This document shows, piece by piece, positions 17,830-26,885 of a stretch of DNA of 64,000 bases. Origin of the DNA: Nevskia sp. (GTDB lineage: Bacteria; Pseudomonadota; Gammaproteobacteria; Nevskiales; Nevskiaceae); NCBI GenBank assembly GCA_019689635.1, contig JADGHB010000005.1, forward strand, positions 25,187-89,186. The letters run 5' to 3'. The first letter of the stretch is position 1. Each line of letters starts with the position of its first letter. Position numbers and translations under genes: made by a program. Under the pieces are notes generated by a model. That model was not told the origin of the DNA, made no database searches, and was given only the letters and a program-made list of their open reading frames with translations.

Positions 17830-19680
17830 ATGAACGACTCGAAATCGGGGCTTACGCGCCTGTTCGGCTGGATCTGGCGGCTGCTGCTGGGCATCTACCG
17901 CGGATTGGCGGTGCTGTTCACGCTGGCGGCGCTGGTCGCCTTGTGGTTTGCGCTGACCGGCGGACCGCCGGTGCGCGTGGAGAACAACGTCGCCCTGACC
18001 CTGGTCCCCTACGGCAGGCTGGTGGATCAGATCGACGAGGCCGGTCAGACCCTGATCCGCCAGTTCGGCGGCGCGCGGCCGACGCAGACGCTGCTGCGCG
18101 ACCTCATCGAGGCGCTGGACGACGGCGCCCAGGACCCGCGCATCAAGCTCGCGGTGTTCAAGCTCGACGACCTCAGCGCCGCCGGACTCCCGCAACTGCA
18201 GGAGCTCGCCGCCGCGATGCAGCGCTTCCGCGCCGCCGGCAAGCGCATCGAGGTGTACGGCGAGTCCTTCGACCAGAACCAGTATTTCATCGCCGCCCAG
18301 GCCGACGAAGTCTCGCTCGACCCGCTGGGCGAGGTGCTGCTGACCGGCTACGGCGTGTACAACAACTATTTCAAGGACGCGCTGGACAAACTCGGCGTGC
18401 AGGTCAACGTGTTCCGCGTCGGCGAGTACAAGTCGGCGGTGGAGCCCTTCATCCGCAACGACATGTCGCCGGAAGCGCGCCTCGCCAACCAGGCCTGGCT
18501 CGCCGACCTGTGGCAGGTCTATAACCGCGCGGTGTCGGAGGCGCGCAAGCTGCCTCCCGATGCGGCGGACCGCTATGCACGCGGCTTCGCCCCGGCGCTG
18601 CAGCAGCGCGCCGGGGATGCGGCCGCCTATGCGCTGGATGCGCATTTGGTGACGCGCGTGGAGACGCTCGCGCAGTTCCGCAAGCGCATCGCCGCGGAAG
18701 TCGGCTGGGACAAGGACAAGATCAGCTTCCGCCAGATCGATGCCGACAGCTATCTGCGCGCCATGCACCGTGAGCATCCCGACCGCGCCGCCGACAAGAT
18801 CGGGCTGGTCGTGGTGCAGGGCGAGATCGTGGACGGCGACAGCGACCTCGGCACCGCCGGCGGCGACACCATCAGCCATCTGCTGGATGAGGCCCGCGCC
18901 GACGACCGCGTGAAAGCGGTGGTGCTGCGGGTGGATTCTCCGGGCGGCAGCGCCTTCGCCGCGGAGCAGATCCGGCGCAGCGTGGAAGCGCTGGAAGATG
19001 CCGGCAAGCCGGTGGTGGTGTCGATGTCCACGCTGGCGGCTTCCGGCGGCTACTGGATCTCGATGTCCGCCGATCAGATCTGGGCCGAGCCTTCGACCGT
19101 CACCGGCTCGATCGGCATCTTCGGCCTACTGCCGACCATCGACCAACCGCTGGCCAAGCTCGGCATCCACACCGACGGCGTCGGGACCACGCCGCTGGCC
19201 GGCGCGCTGCGCATCGACCGCCCGCTGTCGCCGGAGGTCAAGACCATCCTGCAGTCCGAGATCGAGCACGGTTACCACGAGTTCATCGCCGGGGTGGCCA
19301 AGGGACGCAAGCTGCCGGTGGACAAAGTGGACGAGATTGCCCAAGGGCGAGTCTGGAGCGGTGCCGCCGCCAAGAGCCTCGGCCTGGTCGATGCGTTCGG
19401 CGGGCTGCGCCAGGCCGTAGATGCGGCCGCCAAGCTGGCCCAGCTTGCGCCCGGAACCTGGCGGCTGGAGGAATTCGAACCGCAGCGCGGCTGGCTGTCC
19501 CAGATTCGCCAGCTGCTCGGGATGAGCGCCCGGCTCGACGAGTTCGTCCTGGGTGCCGCGCGGCCGCACGATGCCGCGCTACAAAGCGGCGCGCGCGCGG
19601 CGCTGGATTGGCTGCGCCGTCTCAACGACCCGCGCGGCGTTTATGCCTATTGCTTCTGCACCCCGGTCGCGGCGCGCTGA
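17830..19680 (+). CDS. sppA: Signal peptide peptidase SppA, 67-kDa type
   Basis: The 616-residue inner-membrane serine protease degrades cleaved signal peptides. It has an N-terminal anchor (about 24-42) and two tandem peptidase S49 domains. The Lys/Ser dyad is visible: Lys201 in RVGEYKSAVEPF and Ser405 in TLAASGGYW, close to the E. coli K209/S409 pair. Length fits the duplicated gram-negative form. A hydrolase gene starts three bases after its stop, so they probably form an operon. Confidence 0.96.
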   Translation: MNDSKSGLTRLFGWIWRLLLGIYRGLAVLFTLAALVALWFALTGGPPVRVENNVALTLVPYGRLVDQIDEAGQTLIRQFGGARPTQTLLRDLIEALDDGAQDPRIKLAVFKLDDLSAAGLPQLQELAAAMQRFRAAGKRIEVYGESFDQNQYFIAAQADEVSLDPLGEVLLTGYGVYNNYFKDALDKLGVQVNVFRVGEYKSAVEPFIRNDMSPEARLANQAWLADLWQVYNRAVSEARKLPPDAADRYARGFAPALQQRAGDAAAYALDAHLVTRVETLAQFRKRIAAEVGWDKDKISFRQIDADSYLRAMHREHPDRAADKIGLVVVQGEIVDGDSDLGTAGGDTISHLLDEARADDRVKAVVLRVDSPGGSAFAAEQIRRSVEALEDAGKPVVVSMSTLAASGGYWISMSADQIWAEPSTVTGSIGIFGLLPTIDQPLAKLGIHTDGVGTTPLAGALRIDRPLSPEVKTILQSEIEHGYHEFIAGVAKGRKLPVDKVDEIAQGRVWSGAAAKSLGLVDAFGGLRQAVDAAAKLAQLAPGTWRLEEFEPQRGWLSQIRQLLGMSARLDEFVLGAARPHDAALQSGARAALDWLRRLNDPRGVYAYCFCTPVAAR

Positions 19681-19683
19681 GCG

Positions 19684-20490
19684 ATGCCCTACGCCCGGCT
19701 GCCCGGCGTGCGGTTGTACTACGAGCAAGCCGGACGCGGATTCCCGCTGCTCCTGGTGCATGGCATCGGCAACAGCCATCGCGACTGGGAATTCCAGATT
19801 CCCGCCTTCTCGCGCTGGCGCCGCGTGATCGCGCCGGATCTGCGTGGCTACGGTCAGAGCGAGCGCGCCGGCGACTACCGGGTGGAGCGCTTCGCCGCCG
19901 ACTGCTGGGCGCTGCTCGACCAACTGGGCGTGCGCCGCTGCGAGCTGCTCGGTCATTCGATGGGCGGCGCAGTGGTGCTGCAGATGGCGGTGGATCAGCC
20001 GCAGCGCGTGCGCCGTCTGGTCGCCGCCGATACCTTGCCGAGCTTCGCGCTCGACACTTTCGACAAGGCCCTGATGTTCGCGTTCCGCTACGCGCTGATG
20101 GGCCTGTTCGGTCCGCGCCGGCTGGCCGGCCGCGTGGCGAAGAAGCTGTATCCCGAGCCCGGCCAGGCGGCGCTGCGCGCACGCGCACTGGCCCGTTCGC
20201 GCTCCGTCGACCGCGCGGTCTATCTCGAAACGCTGCGGCGGCTGGTTTCCTGGAGCGTGGCCGAACGGCTCGATCGTCTGTCCATGCCGGTGCTGGTGAC
20301 CGTGGCGGAACACGACTATTTCCCGCTCTCCGAGGCGCGGGCCTTCGCTGCCGCCTTGCCGCACGGGCGGTTCAAGCTGTTCCGCGGGCGGCACCACGAG
20401 GTGCCGCTGGAGGCGCCGCGGGCGTTCAACGCCGCCGTGCTGCGTTTCTTGCGCGAGCCGGCGCCGCGCCGGACGCGTGCGCGTGCTTAA
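19684..20490 (+). CDS. Alpha/beta-fold hydrolase
   Basis: The 268-residue hydrolase has the canonical fold: an oxyanion LLLVHGIGNSHRDWEFQ loop near the N-terminus, nucleophile elbow GHSMGG (about residues 96-101), an acid in VTVAEHDYFPL and a late His in FRGRHHEVPLEAP. No signal peptide. Substrate cannot be inferred. It begins three bases after sppA and its stop overlaps the end of convergent nadC by four bases (20487-20490). Confidence 0.9.
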   Translation: MPYARLPGVRLYYEQAGRGFPLLLVHGIGNSHRDWEFQIPAFSRWRRVIAPDLRGYGQSERAGDYRVERFAADCWALLDQLGVRRCELLGHSMGGAVVLQMAVDQPQRVRRLVAADTLPSFALDTFDKALMFAFRYALMGLFGPRRLAGRVAKKLYPEPGQAALRARALARSRSVDRAVYLETLRRLVSWSVAERLDRLSMPVLVTVAEHDYFPLSEARAFAAALPHGRFKLFRGRHHEVPLEAPRAFNAAVLRFLREPAPRRTRARA

Positions 20491-21344
20491 AGAAAGCGCA
20501 GCGACAGGTCCACGGCGCGCAGGTGCTTGGTGAGCGCGCCGATCGAGATGCGATCCACGCCGGTTTCGGCGATGGCGCGCACGCGCTCCAGCGTGGTGCC
20601 CCCGGAATATTCGAGCAAGGTGCGCCCGCCGTGGGCGCGATGCGCGTGCACCCGGCGCACCGCGGCGCGCAAGGTCTCGAGCGGAAAATCGTCCACCAGC
20701 ACCAGGTCCACGTCGGCGGCCAGCGCGGCTTCGAGCTCGTCCAGGTTTTCCGCCTCGCACATCAGCGGCACGCCCGCGGCGCCCGCGCGCGCGCGCGCGA
20801 TCGCTTGCGCCACGCCGCCGGCCGCGGCGACGTGGTTTTCCTTGATGAGGATGGCGTCGTACAGGCCCATGCGGTGATTGACGCCGCCGCCGCAGCGCAC
20901 CGCGTACTTTTGCGCGCTGCGCAGGCCGGGCAGGGTCTTGCGCGTGTCGACGATCTGCGCGCCGGTTCCGGCGACCGCGCGCACGAAAGCGCGGGTGGTT
21001 GTGGCGGTGCCCGACAGCGTCTGCAAGAAATTGAGCGCGGTGCGCTCGCCGCTCAGGATCGGCCGCGCCGGACCGCGCAGCGTGCACAGGCGCTGCGCGG
21101 GAACGCTTTCCGCGCCTTCGGCGATTTCCCAGTCCACGGCGATCCGCGGGTCGAGCTGGCGAAACACTTCGTCGAACCACGGCCGGCCGCAGATCACCGC
21201 CGCTTCGCGCGCGATCAGCGCCGCGCGGGCGTCCTGCTGCGCCGGCACCAGCTGCGCGGTCAGGTCGCCGGCGCCGAGATCCTCCGCCAGCGCGCGCTCG
21301 ACCGTCGCGCGCAGATCGTCAGGGACCGGCGCGGCTGCGTTCAC
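20487..21344 (-). CDS. nadC: Nicotinate-nucleotide diphosphorylase (carboxylating)
   Basis: The 285-residue quinolinate phosphoribosyltransferase converts quinolinate and PRPP to nicotinate mononucleotide in NAD synthesis. Diagnostic segments are ERALAEDLGAGDLT, the LSGERTALNFLQTLSGTAT core, VDTRKTLPGLR, CGGGVNHRMGLYDAILIKENH, VDDFPLETLR and a closing YSGGTTLERV with ISIGALT. The GTG at 21344 overlaps the argF stop as GTGA, which marks the true start and translational coupling. Confidence 0.96.
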   Translation of the reverse strand: MNAAAPVPDDLRATVERALAEDLGAGDLTAQLVPAQQDARAALIAREAAVICGRPWFDEVFRQLDPRIAVDWEIAEGAESVPAQRLCTLRGPARPILSGERTALNFLQTLSGTATTTRAFVRAVAGTGAQIVDTRKTLPGLRSAQKYAVRCGGGVNHRMGLYDAILIKENHVAAAGGVAQAIARARAGAAGVPLMCEAENLDELEAALAADVDLVLVDDFPLETLRAAVRRVHAHRAHGGRTLLEYSGGTTLERVRAIAETGVDRISIGALTKHLRAVDLSLRFL

Positions 21345-22240
21345 GCGAGCAGGAATTCCAGCAACGCCATCTGCGCCCACAGGCGGTTTTCGGCCTCGTC
21401 CCACACCACGCTCTGCGGTCCGTCGATCACCTCGGCCGTGACTTCCTCGCCGCGGTGCGCGGGCAGGCAGTGCATGAAGACCGCGTCCGGGGCCGCGCGG
21501 GCCATGAGCCGCGTGTCCACCTGGAAGGCGGCGAGCACCTGCATGCGCTCGGCCGCTTCCGCCTCGCGTCCCATGCTGGTGAAGGTGTCGGTGACCACGA
21601 GCTGGGCGCCGGCGGCCGCGGCCGCAGGATCGTCGAACAGCCGCACTGCTTTCCCGGCGTAGGCCAATGCCGCCGCGGCCGGGCGGTACTGGTGGGGCGT
21701 GGCCACGTGGAGCGTGAAGCCGAAGAGCCTGGCCGCCTCGATCCAGGAATTGCACACGTTGTTGCCGTCGCCGATCCAGGCCGCGGTCTTGCCGCGCGGG
21801 TCGCCGCCATGCTCGAACCAGGTCTGCACGTCGGCGAGGAGCTGGCAGGGGTGATGCAATTCCGACAGGCCGTTAATCACCGGCACGCGCGAATGCGCGG
21901 CGAATTCCTCCTGATCGGCCTGCGAATCGTTGCGGATCATCACGGCGTCGCACATGCGCGAAATCACGCGCGCGGTGTCGGCCAGGGGTTCCTCACGGCC
22001 GAGCTGGGTCTGCGCCGTGGGCAGCATCAGGGCGTGACCGCCGAGTTTGTGCATGCCGACTTCGAACGACACGCGGGTACGGGTCGAGCTCTTGGCGAAG
22101 ATCATCGCCAGGGTGCGGCCCGTGAACGGCCGCGGCAAGGCATCGCGCTGCGCTTTCAGCTCGCGCGCACGCTGCACCAGCCGCCGCGCCTCCTCGGGCG
22201 CGAGATCGCTGAGCTTGAGGAAATGACGCGGTCGTTTCAT
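21341..22240 (-). CDS. argF: Ornithine carbamoyltransferase
   Basis: The 299-residue enzyme makes citrulline from carbamoyl phosphate and ornithine in arginine synthesis. The carbamoyl-phosphate motif SSTRTRVSFE (about 46-55), the HPCQLLADVQT segment, and the ornithine-binding DTFTSMG and HCLPAHRGEEV are present. The ATG at 22240 begins MKRPRHFLKLSDL; an in-frame TTG lies six codons upstream. It is coupled to nadC downstream. A strong minus-strand hairpin plus T-run ends only about 15 bp before its start, so its own promoter must be very close or overlap the terminator. Confidence 0.96.
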   Translation of the reverse strand: MKRPRHFLKLSDLAPEEARRLVQRARELKAQRDALPRPFTGRTLAMIFAKSSTRTRVSFEVGMHKLGGHALMLPTAQTQLGREEPLADTARVISRMCDAVMIRNDSQADQEEFAAHSRVPVINGLSELHHPCQLLADVQTWFEHGGDPRGKTAAWIGDGNNVCNSWIEAARLFGFTLHVATPHQYRPAAAALAYAGKAVRLFDDPAAAAAGAQLVVTDTFTSMGREAEAAERMQVLAAFQVDTRLMARAAPDAVFMHCLPAHRGEEVTAEVIDGPQSVVWDEAENRLWAQMALLEFLLA

Positions 22241-22256
22241 GGCAGGGGCATCGGTC

Positions 22257-22313
22257 AAAAAGTTCGGGGCCGCAGCGCGGCCCCGGTGATGCGGCTCGGG
22301 CTTTAAGCCCGAG
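22257..22313 (-). terminator. Intrinsic terminator after sodB, with a second hairpin
   Basis: Read on the minus strand, a first palindrome CTCGGGCTTTAAGCCCGAG (22295-22313) is followed by a perfect 8-bp G+C stem with a 3-base loop (22266-22284). After four bases comes a run of five T (22257-22261). This matches a rho-independent terminator for sodB, placed directly before argF on the same strand. Confidence 0.75.
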
Positions 22314-22328
22314 AGTGCGCCGCAGGGT

Positions 22329-22904
22329 TCAGCCCAGGTTTTTCTCTGCGAAGTCCCAGTTCACCAGGCTCCAGAAATGCTCCAGGTAGGTGGGGCGCGC
22401 GTTGCGGTAGTCGATGTAGTAGGCGTGCTCCCACACGTCGCAGGTCAAAAGCGGCGTGTCGCCCGCGGTCAGCGGATTGCCGGCGTTGGAGGTGCTGGTC
22501 ACGGCCAGCGTGCCATCGGCCTTTTTCACCAGCCAGGTCCAGCCGGAGCCGAAGGTGCCGACGGCGGTCTCGGTGAACAGCTTCTTGAAATCCTCGATGC
22601 CGCCGAACTGCTTGACCAGCGCATCCGCCAGCTTCTTGCCCGGCGCGTGCTGCTTGGGCGTCAGGCTGTGCCAGAAGAAAGTGTGGTTCCAGATCTGAGC
22701 GACGTTGTTGAAGATCTTGCCGGAGGATTTCCGGATGACGTCCTCGATCGGCAGGTTTTCGAACTCGGTGCCGGCGACCAGCTTGTTGGCGTTGTCGACG
22801 TAGGCTTTGTGGTGTTTGCCGTAGTGATAGTCCAGCGTCTCGCGCGACATGTGCGGTTCCAGCGCATCGCGTGCATAGGGAAGTTCGGGGAGTGTGAAAG
22901 CCAT
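22329..22904 (-). CDS. sodB: Superoxide dismutase, iron type
   Basis: The 191-residue cytoplasmic enzyme dismutates superoxide. Metal-ligand regions are HYGKHHKAYVDN near the N-terminus, NHTFFWHSL, and DVWEHAYYIDYRN near the C-terminus. The start MAFTLPELPYARDALEPHM is that of Fe-SODs, and the position of Gln/Gly residues around FGSGWTWL fits the iron subgroup. The ATG at 22904 has GAGGAA seven bases upstream, so the longer frame was rejected. It is divergent from grxD across about 200 bp. Confidence 0.96.
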   Translation of the reverse strand: MAFTLPELPYARDALEPHMSRETLDYHYGKHHKAYVDNANKLVAGTEFENLPIEDVIRKSSGKIFNNVAQIWNHTFFWHSLTPKQHAPGKKLADALVKQFGGIEDFKKLFTETAVGTFGSGWTWLVKKADGTLAVTSTSNAGNPLTAGDTPLLTCDVWEHAYYIDYRNARPTYLEHFWSLVNWDFAEKNLG

Positions 22905-23109
22905 GACGTTCCTCGTCTGCATGGATTTGTTCTTGCAGCGGCACATTAGGACAGCACGGCGGCAAATTCAAGCTCGCGTGAAGCGCCACGGTGCCGCGCG
23001 CCGGAGGCCAGCGCTGCTGCGCGCTATCGCACCGCCGCGGTGTGCGGCGCGGCCGCGCAGGTGCAGCCGTGGTAAAATCTTTTCCCGACGTTTTTTCGGC
23101 AGCATTCCC

Positions 23110-23439
23110 ATGGATGTCCTCGAACGCATCAAGAAACAGGTCACCGAAAACCCGGTCATCATTTATATGAAGGGCACGCCGGACTTTCCGCAATGCGGGT
23201 TCTCCGCGCGCGCGGTGGCGGCCTTGAACGACTGCGGGGTGGAGTACGCCTACGTCAATATCTACGAGGACGAGGAGATCTACCGCGCGCTTCCCAAGTT
23301 CGCCAACTGGCCGACGTTCCCGCAGCTCTACGTCAAGGGCGAGCTGGTCGGCGGCTGCGACATCACCCTGGACCTGCACGCCTCGGGCGAATTGAAGAAG
23401 ATGCTCGAGGAAGCGGTCGGCAAGAAGCAGGCGGCCTGA
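23110..23439 (+). CDS. grxD: Monothiol glutaredoxin Grx4
   Basis: The 109-residue monothiol glutaredoxin has the CGFS active site (Cys29), the preceding KGTPDFPQ, the cis-Pro WPTFPQLYV and the GGCDI glutathione-binding segment. Such proteins bind a Fe-S cluster with glutathione and pass it on, often with BolA partners. The ATG at 23110 gives the family start. A TAAAAT hexamer at 23073-23078 could be its -10 box. It converges on the DJ-1 gene with 10 bp between stops. Confidence 0.97.
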   Translation: MDVLERIKKQVTENPVIIYMKGTPDFPQCGFSARAVAALNDCGVEYAYVNIYEDEEIYRALPKFANWPTFPQLYVKGELVGGCDITLDLHASGELKKMLEEAVGKKQAA

Positions 23440-23449
23440 GCCAGATCGC

Positions 23450-24001
23450 TCACTCGAAAATCATCTGGCGCGCGACCTCGCGCGACTTGGCCGCGCCGGC
23501 GAGCAGTTCCACCAGCTTGAGCGCGAAGGGCAGCGCGGTGCCGGCACCTTGACTGGTCACGCAGCAGCCGTCGACCACCACCGGTTGGTTCACGTACTTC
23601 GGCAGCCGATCCTTGAAGGCGGGATAGCAGGTCGCCTGACGGCCATCGAGCAAGCCGTGCGGCGCCAGCGTCAGCGCCGGGGCGGCGCAGATCGCGGCGA
23701 ACCAGCGGCCGGCGTCGCTCTGGCCTTCGAGTTTCTCGATCAAAGGCATGTTGCGGTTGAGCGCTTCGGCGCCCTTTTCGCCGCCCGGCACCGCGATCAG
23801 GTCGTAGTGCGTGTCCAGCGTATCGATGAAACGCCGGTCGGCGGTGAGGCGCACGCCGCGCGTGCCGGTGACGGTCAGGTCGGATTCCACGCTGGCCACC
23901 GTGACTTCCAGGCCAGCGCGACGCAGCACGTTGATCAGGGTGACGCATTCCAGGCTTTCGGAGCCGTGGGCGATCGGAATCAGCACGGTGGCAGCTTTCA
24001 T
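23450..24001 (-). CDS. DJ-1/PfpI family protein (YajL-like)
   Basis: The 183-residue protein has the DJ-1 fold: the start KAATVLIPIAHGSESLE with a conserved Glu, PGGEKGAEALN, and the reactive Cys in FAAICAAPALTLAP followed by GLLDGRQATCYP. The YajL/DJ-1 branch protects against oxidative and carbonyl stress; the deglycase activity proposed for it is disputed. The ATG at 24001 fits the family start. Divergent from icd. Confidence 0.9.
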   Translation of the reverse strand: MKAATVLIPIAHGSESLECVTLINVLRRAGLEVTVASVESDLTVTGTRGVRLTADRRFIDTLDTHYDLIAVPGGEKGAEALNRNMPLIEKLEGQSDAGRWFAAICAAPALTLAPHGLLDGRQATCYPAFKDRLPKYVNQPVVVDGCCVTSQGAGTALPFALKLVELLAGAAKSREVARQMIFE

Positions 24002-24149
24002 GGTCGTATCCGCTTGCGATCCTTGAAACACTCTGGCAGGCGCTCCTAGGTTAGCGCACCGACGTCGGAGCGCCAGCGCTCGGATGATAGAATGCCGCCC
24101 CGATCGAGGCCGCATGCCCCGCGCGGCCGGACCAGGAGATGCCGCATCC

Positions 24150-25925
24150 ATGAGCACCGCTTACCGCCACATCAAAATCCCGGCTGCCGGAGAGAAAATC
24201 ACGGTCAGGAACGGCAAGCTGCATGTGCCGGACCAGCCGATCATCGGCTACATCGAAGGCGACGGCATCGGGCCGGACATCACGCGCGCCTGTCTGCGCG
24301 TGTGGGACGCGGCCGTGGCGAAAGCCTACGGCGGCAAGCGCAAGATCCACTGGTGCGAATGCTTCCTCGGCGAGAAGGCGGCGGGCCTCTACGACGGCAA
24401 CTACTGTCCCGAGGAAACGCTCGCGGTGCTGCGCGACCTGGTGGTTTCCATCAAGGGGCCGCTGACCACCCCGGTCGGCGGGGGATTCCGCTCGCTCAAC
24501 GTGGCGCTGCGCCAGGAGCTGGACCTCTACGCCTGCGTGCGGCCGGTGCGCCACTATGCCGGCGTGCCCAGTCCCCTCAAGCGGCCGGACAAGGTGGACG
24601 TGGTGATCTTCCGCGAGAACACGGAGGACGTCTACGCCGGCATCGAGTACAAGGCCGGTACGCCGGAGAACGCCAAACTCGCCGACTTCCTGCGTAAGGA
24701 GCTGAAGGCCAAGTTCTTCGAAGGCGCCGGCCTCGGCGTCAAGCCGATCTCGGAGTTTGGCACCAAGCGGCTGGTGCGCAAGGCGATCCGCTACGCGATC
24801 GACAACGGTCGCGAGTCGGTGACCCTGGTGCACAAGGGCAACATCCAGAAATTCACCGAGGGCGCGTTCCGCAACTGGGGCTACGAGGTCGCGCGCGAGG
24901 AGTTCGGCGCGGTGACCATCACCGAAGAGCAGCTCTACGGCGAATACAAAGGCAAGTTGCCGGAAGGCAAGATCGTCATCAAGGACCGCATCGCCGACAT
25001 CATGTTCCAGATGATGCTGCTGCGGCCCGAGGAGTTCGACGTCATCGCCACTCCCAATCTGAACGGCGACTACTTGTCCGACGCGATCGCGGCCGAGGTG
25101 GGCGGCGTGGGCATCGCGCCCGGCGCCAACATCGCCGACTTCGTGGCGGTCTTCGAAGCCACCCACGGCACGGCTCCGAAATACGCCAACCAGAACAAGG
25201 TCAATCCGGGCTCGCTGCTGTTCTCGGGCGTGATGATGCTGGAGTACATGGGCTGGAAGGAGGCCGCCGACCTCATCACCCTGGTCTATCCGGAAGTGGT
25301 CAGCGATGGCATCGTCACGTACGACTTCGCCCGCCAGATCGAGGGGGCCACGGAAGTCGGAACCTCCCAGTTCGCGGACGCGCTGATCGAGCGCATCGCG
25401 GGGGGTGTCGATCTGGAAGCCAAGCGCCGCGCGCAACAGGAGCAGCTCGCCAAGGAGCGCAAGCAGCGCGAAATCCGTCGCCTGCTGCAGCCGCTGGAAG
25501 AGATGGTCGAGACCGGCCGCGTACCGACCACCGTGGCCGATCTGATGACGCGCTCGCTGATCACGGTGACCGACGACGACACGGTGGAGAGCGCGATGCA
25601 CCTGATGACCGACAACGACATCAGCTCGGTGGTGGTGGAACCCGATCGCGACGGGGTGTGGGGCATCCTGACGCGGCGCGACATCGTCACCAAGATCGTG
25701 CGCGCCGGCAGGAATCCCGCGACCACCAAGGTGCGCGAGGTCGCCAGCCGGCCGGTCGTGTCGGTGCCGGCCGAGATGAGCATCCGCGAGGCCGCCGACA
25801 AGGTCTCCGAGAGCAACTACAGCCGCTTCACCGTCGCCCAGGGCGACCGCATCATCGGCATCGTCACCGAAACCGACATCTTCCAGGCAGTGGAAAAGTT
25901 CGGCTGGGCCGGCGAAGCGGTGTGA
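24150..25925 (+). CDS. icd: NADP-dependent isocitrate dehydrogenase fused to a C-terminal CBS pair
   Basis: The 591-residue protein carries a complete NADP-type isocitrate dehydrogenase (about 1-420), the TCA enzyme making 2-oxoglutarate, CO2 and NADPH. Core segments are [10 protein letters not shown], the [19 protein letters not shown] substrate loop, [27 protein letters not shown] and the NADP-site [19 protein letters not shown] charged helix (about 425-458) then leads to two CBS motifs (about 461-591: [12 protein letters not shown]...[12 protein letters not shown] and [12 protein letters not shown]...[11 protein letters not shown]). Normal Icd ends near 416-420 residues, so the CBS pair is an added regulatory module. 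AGGAG precedes the ATG at 24150. Confidence 0.93.
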   Translation: MSTAYRHIKIPAAGEKITVRNGKLHVPDQPIIGYIEGDGIGPDITRACLRVWDAAVAKAYGGKRKIHWCECFLGEKAAGLYDGNYCPEETLAVLRDLVVSIKGPLTTPVGGGFRSLNVALRQELDLYACVRPVRHYAGVPSPLKRPDKVDVVIFRENTEDVYAGIEYKAGTPENAKLADFLRKELKAKFFEGAGLGVKPISEFGTKRLVRKAIRYAIDNGRESVTLVHKGNIQKFTEGAFRNWGYEVAREEFGAVTITEEQLYGEYKGKLPEGKIVIKDRIADIMFQMMLLRPEEFDVIATPNLNGDYLSDAIAAEVGGVGIAPGANIADFVAVFEATHGTAPKYANQNKVNPGSLLFSGVMMLEYMGWKEAADLITLVYPEVVSDGIVTYDFARQIEGATEVGTSQFADALIERIAGGVDLEAKRRAQQEQLAKERKQREIRRLLQPLEEMVETGRVPTTVADLMTRSLITVTDDDTVESAMHLMTDNDISSVVVEPDRDGVWGILTRRDIVTKIVRAGRNPATTKVREVASRPVVSVPAEMSIREAADKVSESNYSRFTVAQGDRIIGIVTETDIFQAVEKFGWAGEAV

Positions 25926-25971
25926 GATTAAGCGCACGGGCGATTGCGATGACTGGCGGCAGGCGGCCGCT

Positions 25972-26769
25972 ATGCGCCATCCGCCAGCAGCGACGGAGCG
26001 CTCGCCGGTGCTGATCAATCTCTTCGTCGTGGGCGACGAGATCCTTTCCGGCCGCCGCCAGGATCGGCATCTTGCCAAGGTGATCGAACTGCTGGCCGCG
26101 CGCGGCATGGAGCTGTTCGGCGCCGAATTCCTGCCGGACCACGAAGCGCGCATCGCCGAGAGCATCGCGCGCGTCCGGGCGCGCGACGAGGTGCTGCTGT
26201 GCTGCGGTGGTATCGGTGCCACTCCGGACGACCTCACTCGCCAGGCGGCGGCGCGCGCCTTCGGGGTGCCCCTGGCGCGGCACGGCGAGGCCGAAGCCCT
26301 GATCGTGGCGCAGTACGGCGAGCGCGCGCGGCCGCACCGCGTGCGGATGGCCGACTTTCCGGCGGGCAGCGGGCTGATTCCCAATCCGGTCAACCGCGTA
26401 CCTGGTTTTTTTCTCGGCCATTGCTACTTCGTGCCCGGCTTTCCGGAGATGGCCTGGCCGATGCTGGAATGGGTGCTGGACGGACCGCTGGCGGGCTTGC
26501 ATCGCCCGCAACCGCCGGCGCAATACGCACTGCGCGTGTATGGTGCGGCGGGCGAGGGTGACCTGTTGCCCATGATGGAGCAGCTGCTGCGCGAGTTTCC
26601 CGAGGTCAAACTATCGAGCCTGCCGTTCCGCGGCGATGCGGCGCGGCCGCCTCACATCGAACTCGGCGTCAAAGGACCGCCGCCGGCAGCCACCGCGGCC
26701 TGGCACTGGTTGCGGGCACGATTGGCGCACATGCCGGAATTGCGGGTCGAAGTCTTGCGCGCACCTTGA
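25972..26769 (+). CDS. Molybdopterin-binding (MoCF) domain protein, CinA N-terminal-like
   Basis: The 265-residue protein has the MoaB/Mog-type MoCF fold found at the N-terminus of CinA: FVVGDEILSGRRQDRHL, then CCGGIGATPDDLT (the GG-GPT-like loop), PNPVNRVPGF and VPGFPEMAWPMLEW. There is no C-terminal CinA deamidase domain, so it belongs to the stand-alone YfaY-like group of unclear role. An internal GTG 12 codons downstream, directly before the first strand, could be the real start. It follows icd by 46 bp on the same strand. Confidence 0.82.
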   Translation: MRHPPAATERSPVLINLFVVGDEILSGRRQDRHLAKVIELLAARGMELFGAEFLPDHEARIAESIARVRARDEVLLCCGGIGATPDDLTRQAAARAFGVPLARHGEAEALIVAQYGERARPHRVRMADFPAGSGLIPNPVNRVPGFFLGHCYFVPGFPEMAWPMLEWVLDGPLAGLHRPQPPAQYALRVYGAAGEGDLLPMMEQLLREFPEVKLSSLPFRGDAARPPHIELGVKGPPPAATAAWHWLRARLAHMPELRVEVLRAP

Positions 26770-26885
26770 AGCGCCGCTCGTTGGCGTGTTGCGCGCGAGG
26801 GCGAACGAGCCCTGCGCCGGCCGAGTCGCCGAGGCGTGTGCGCGCCGTTGAATGATACGACCCGCGCCGCTTTTCGCAGCGGCGA

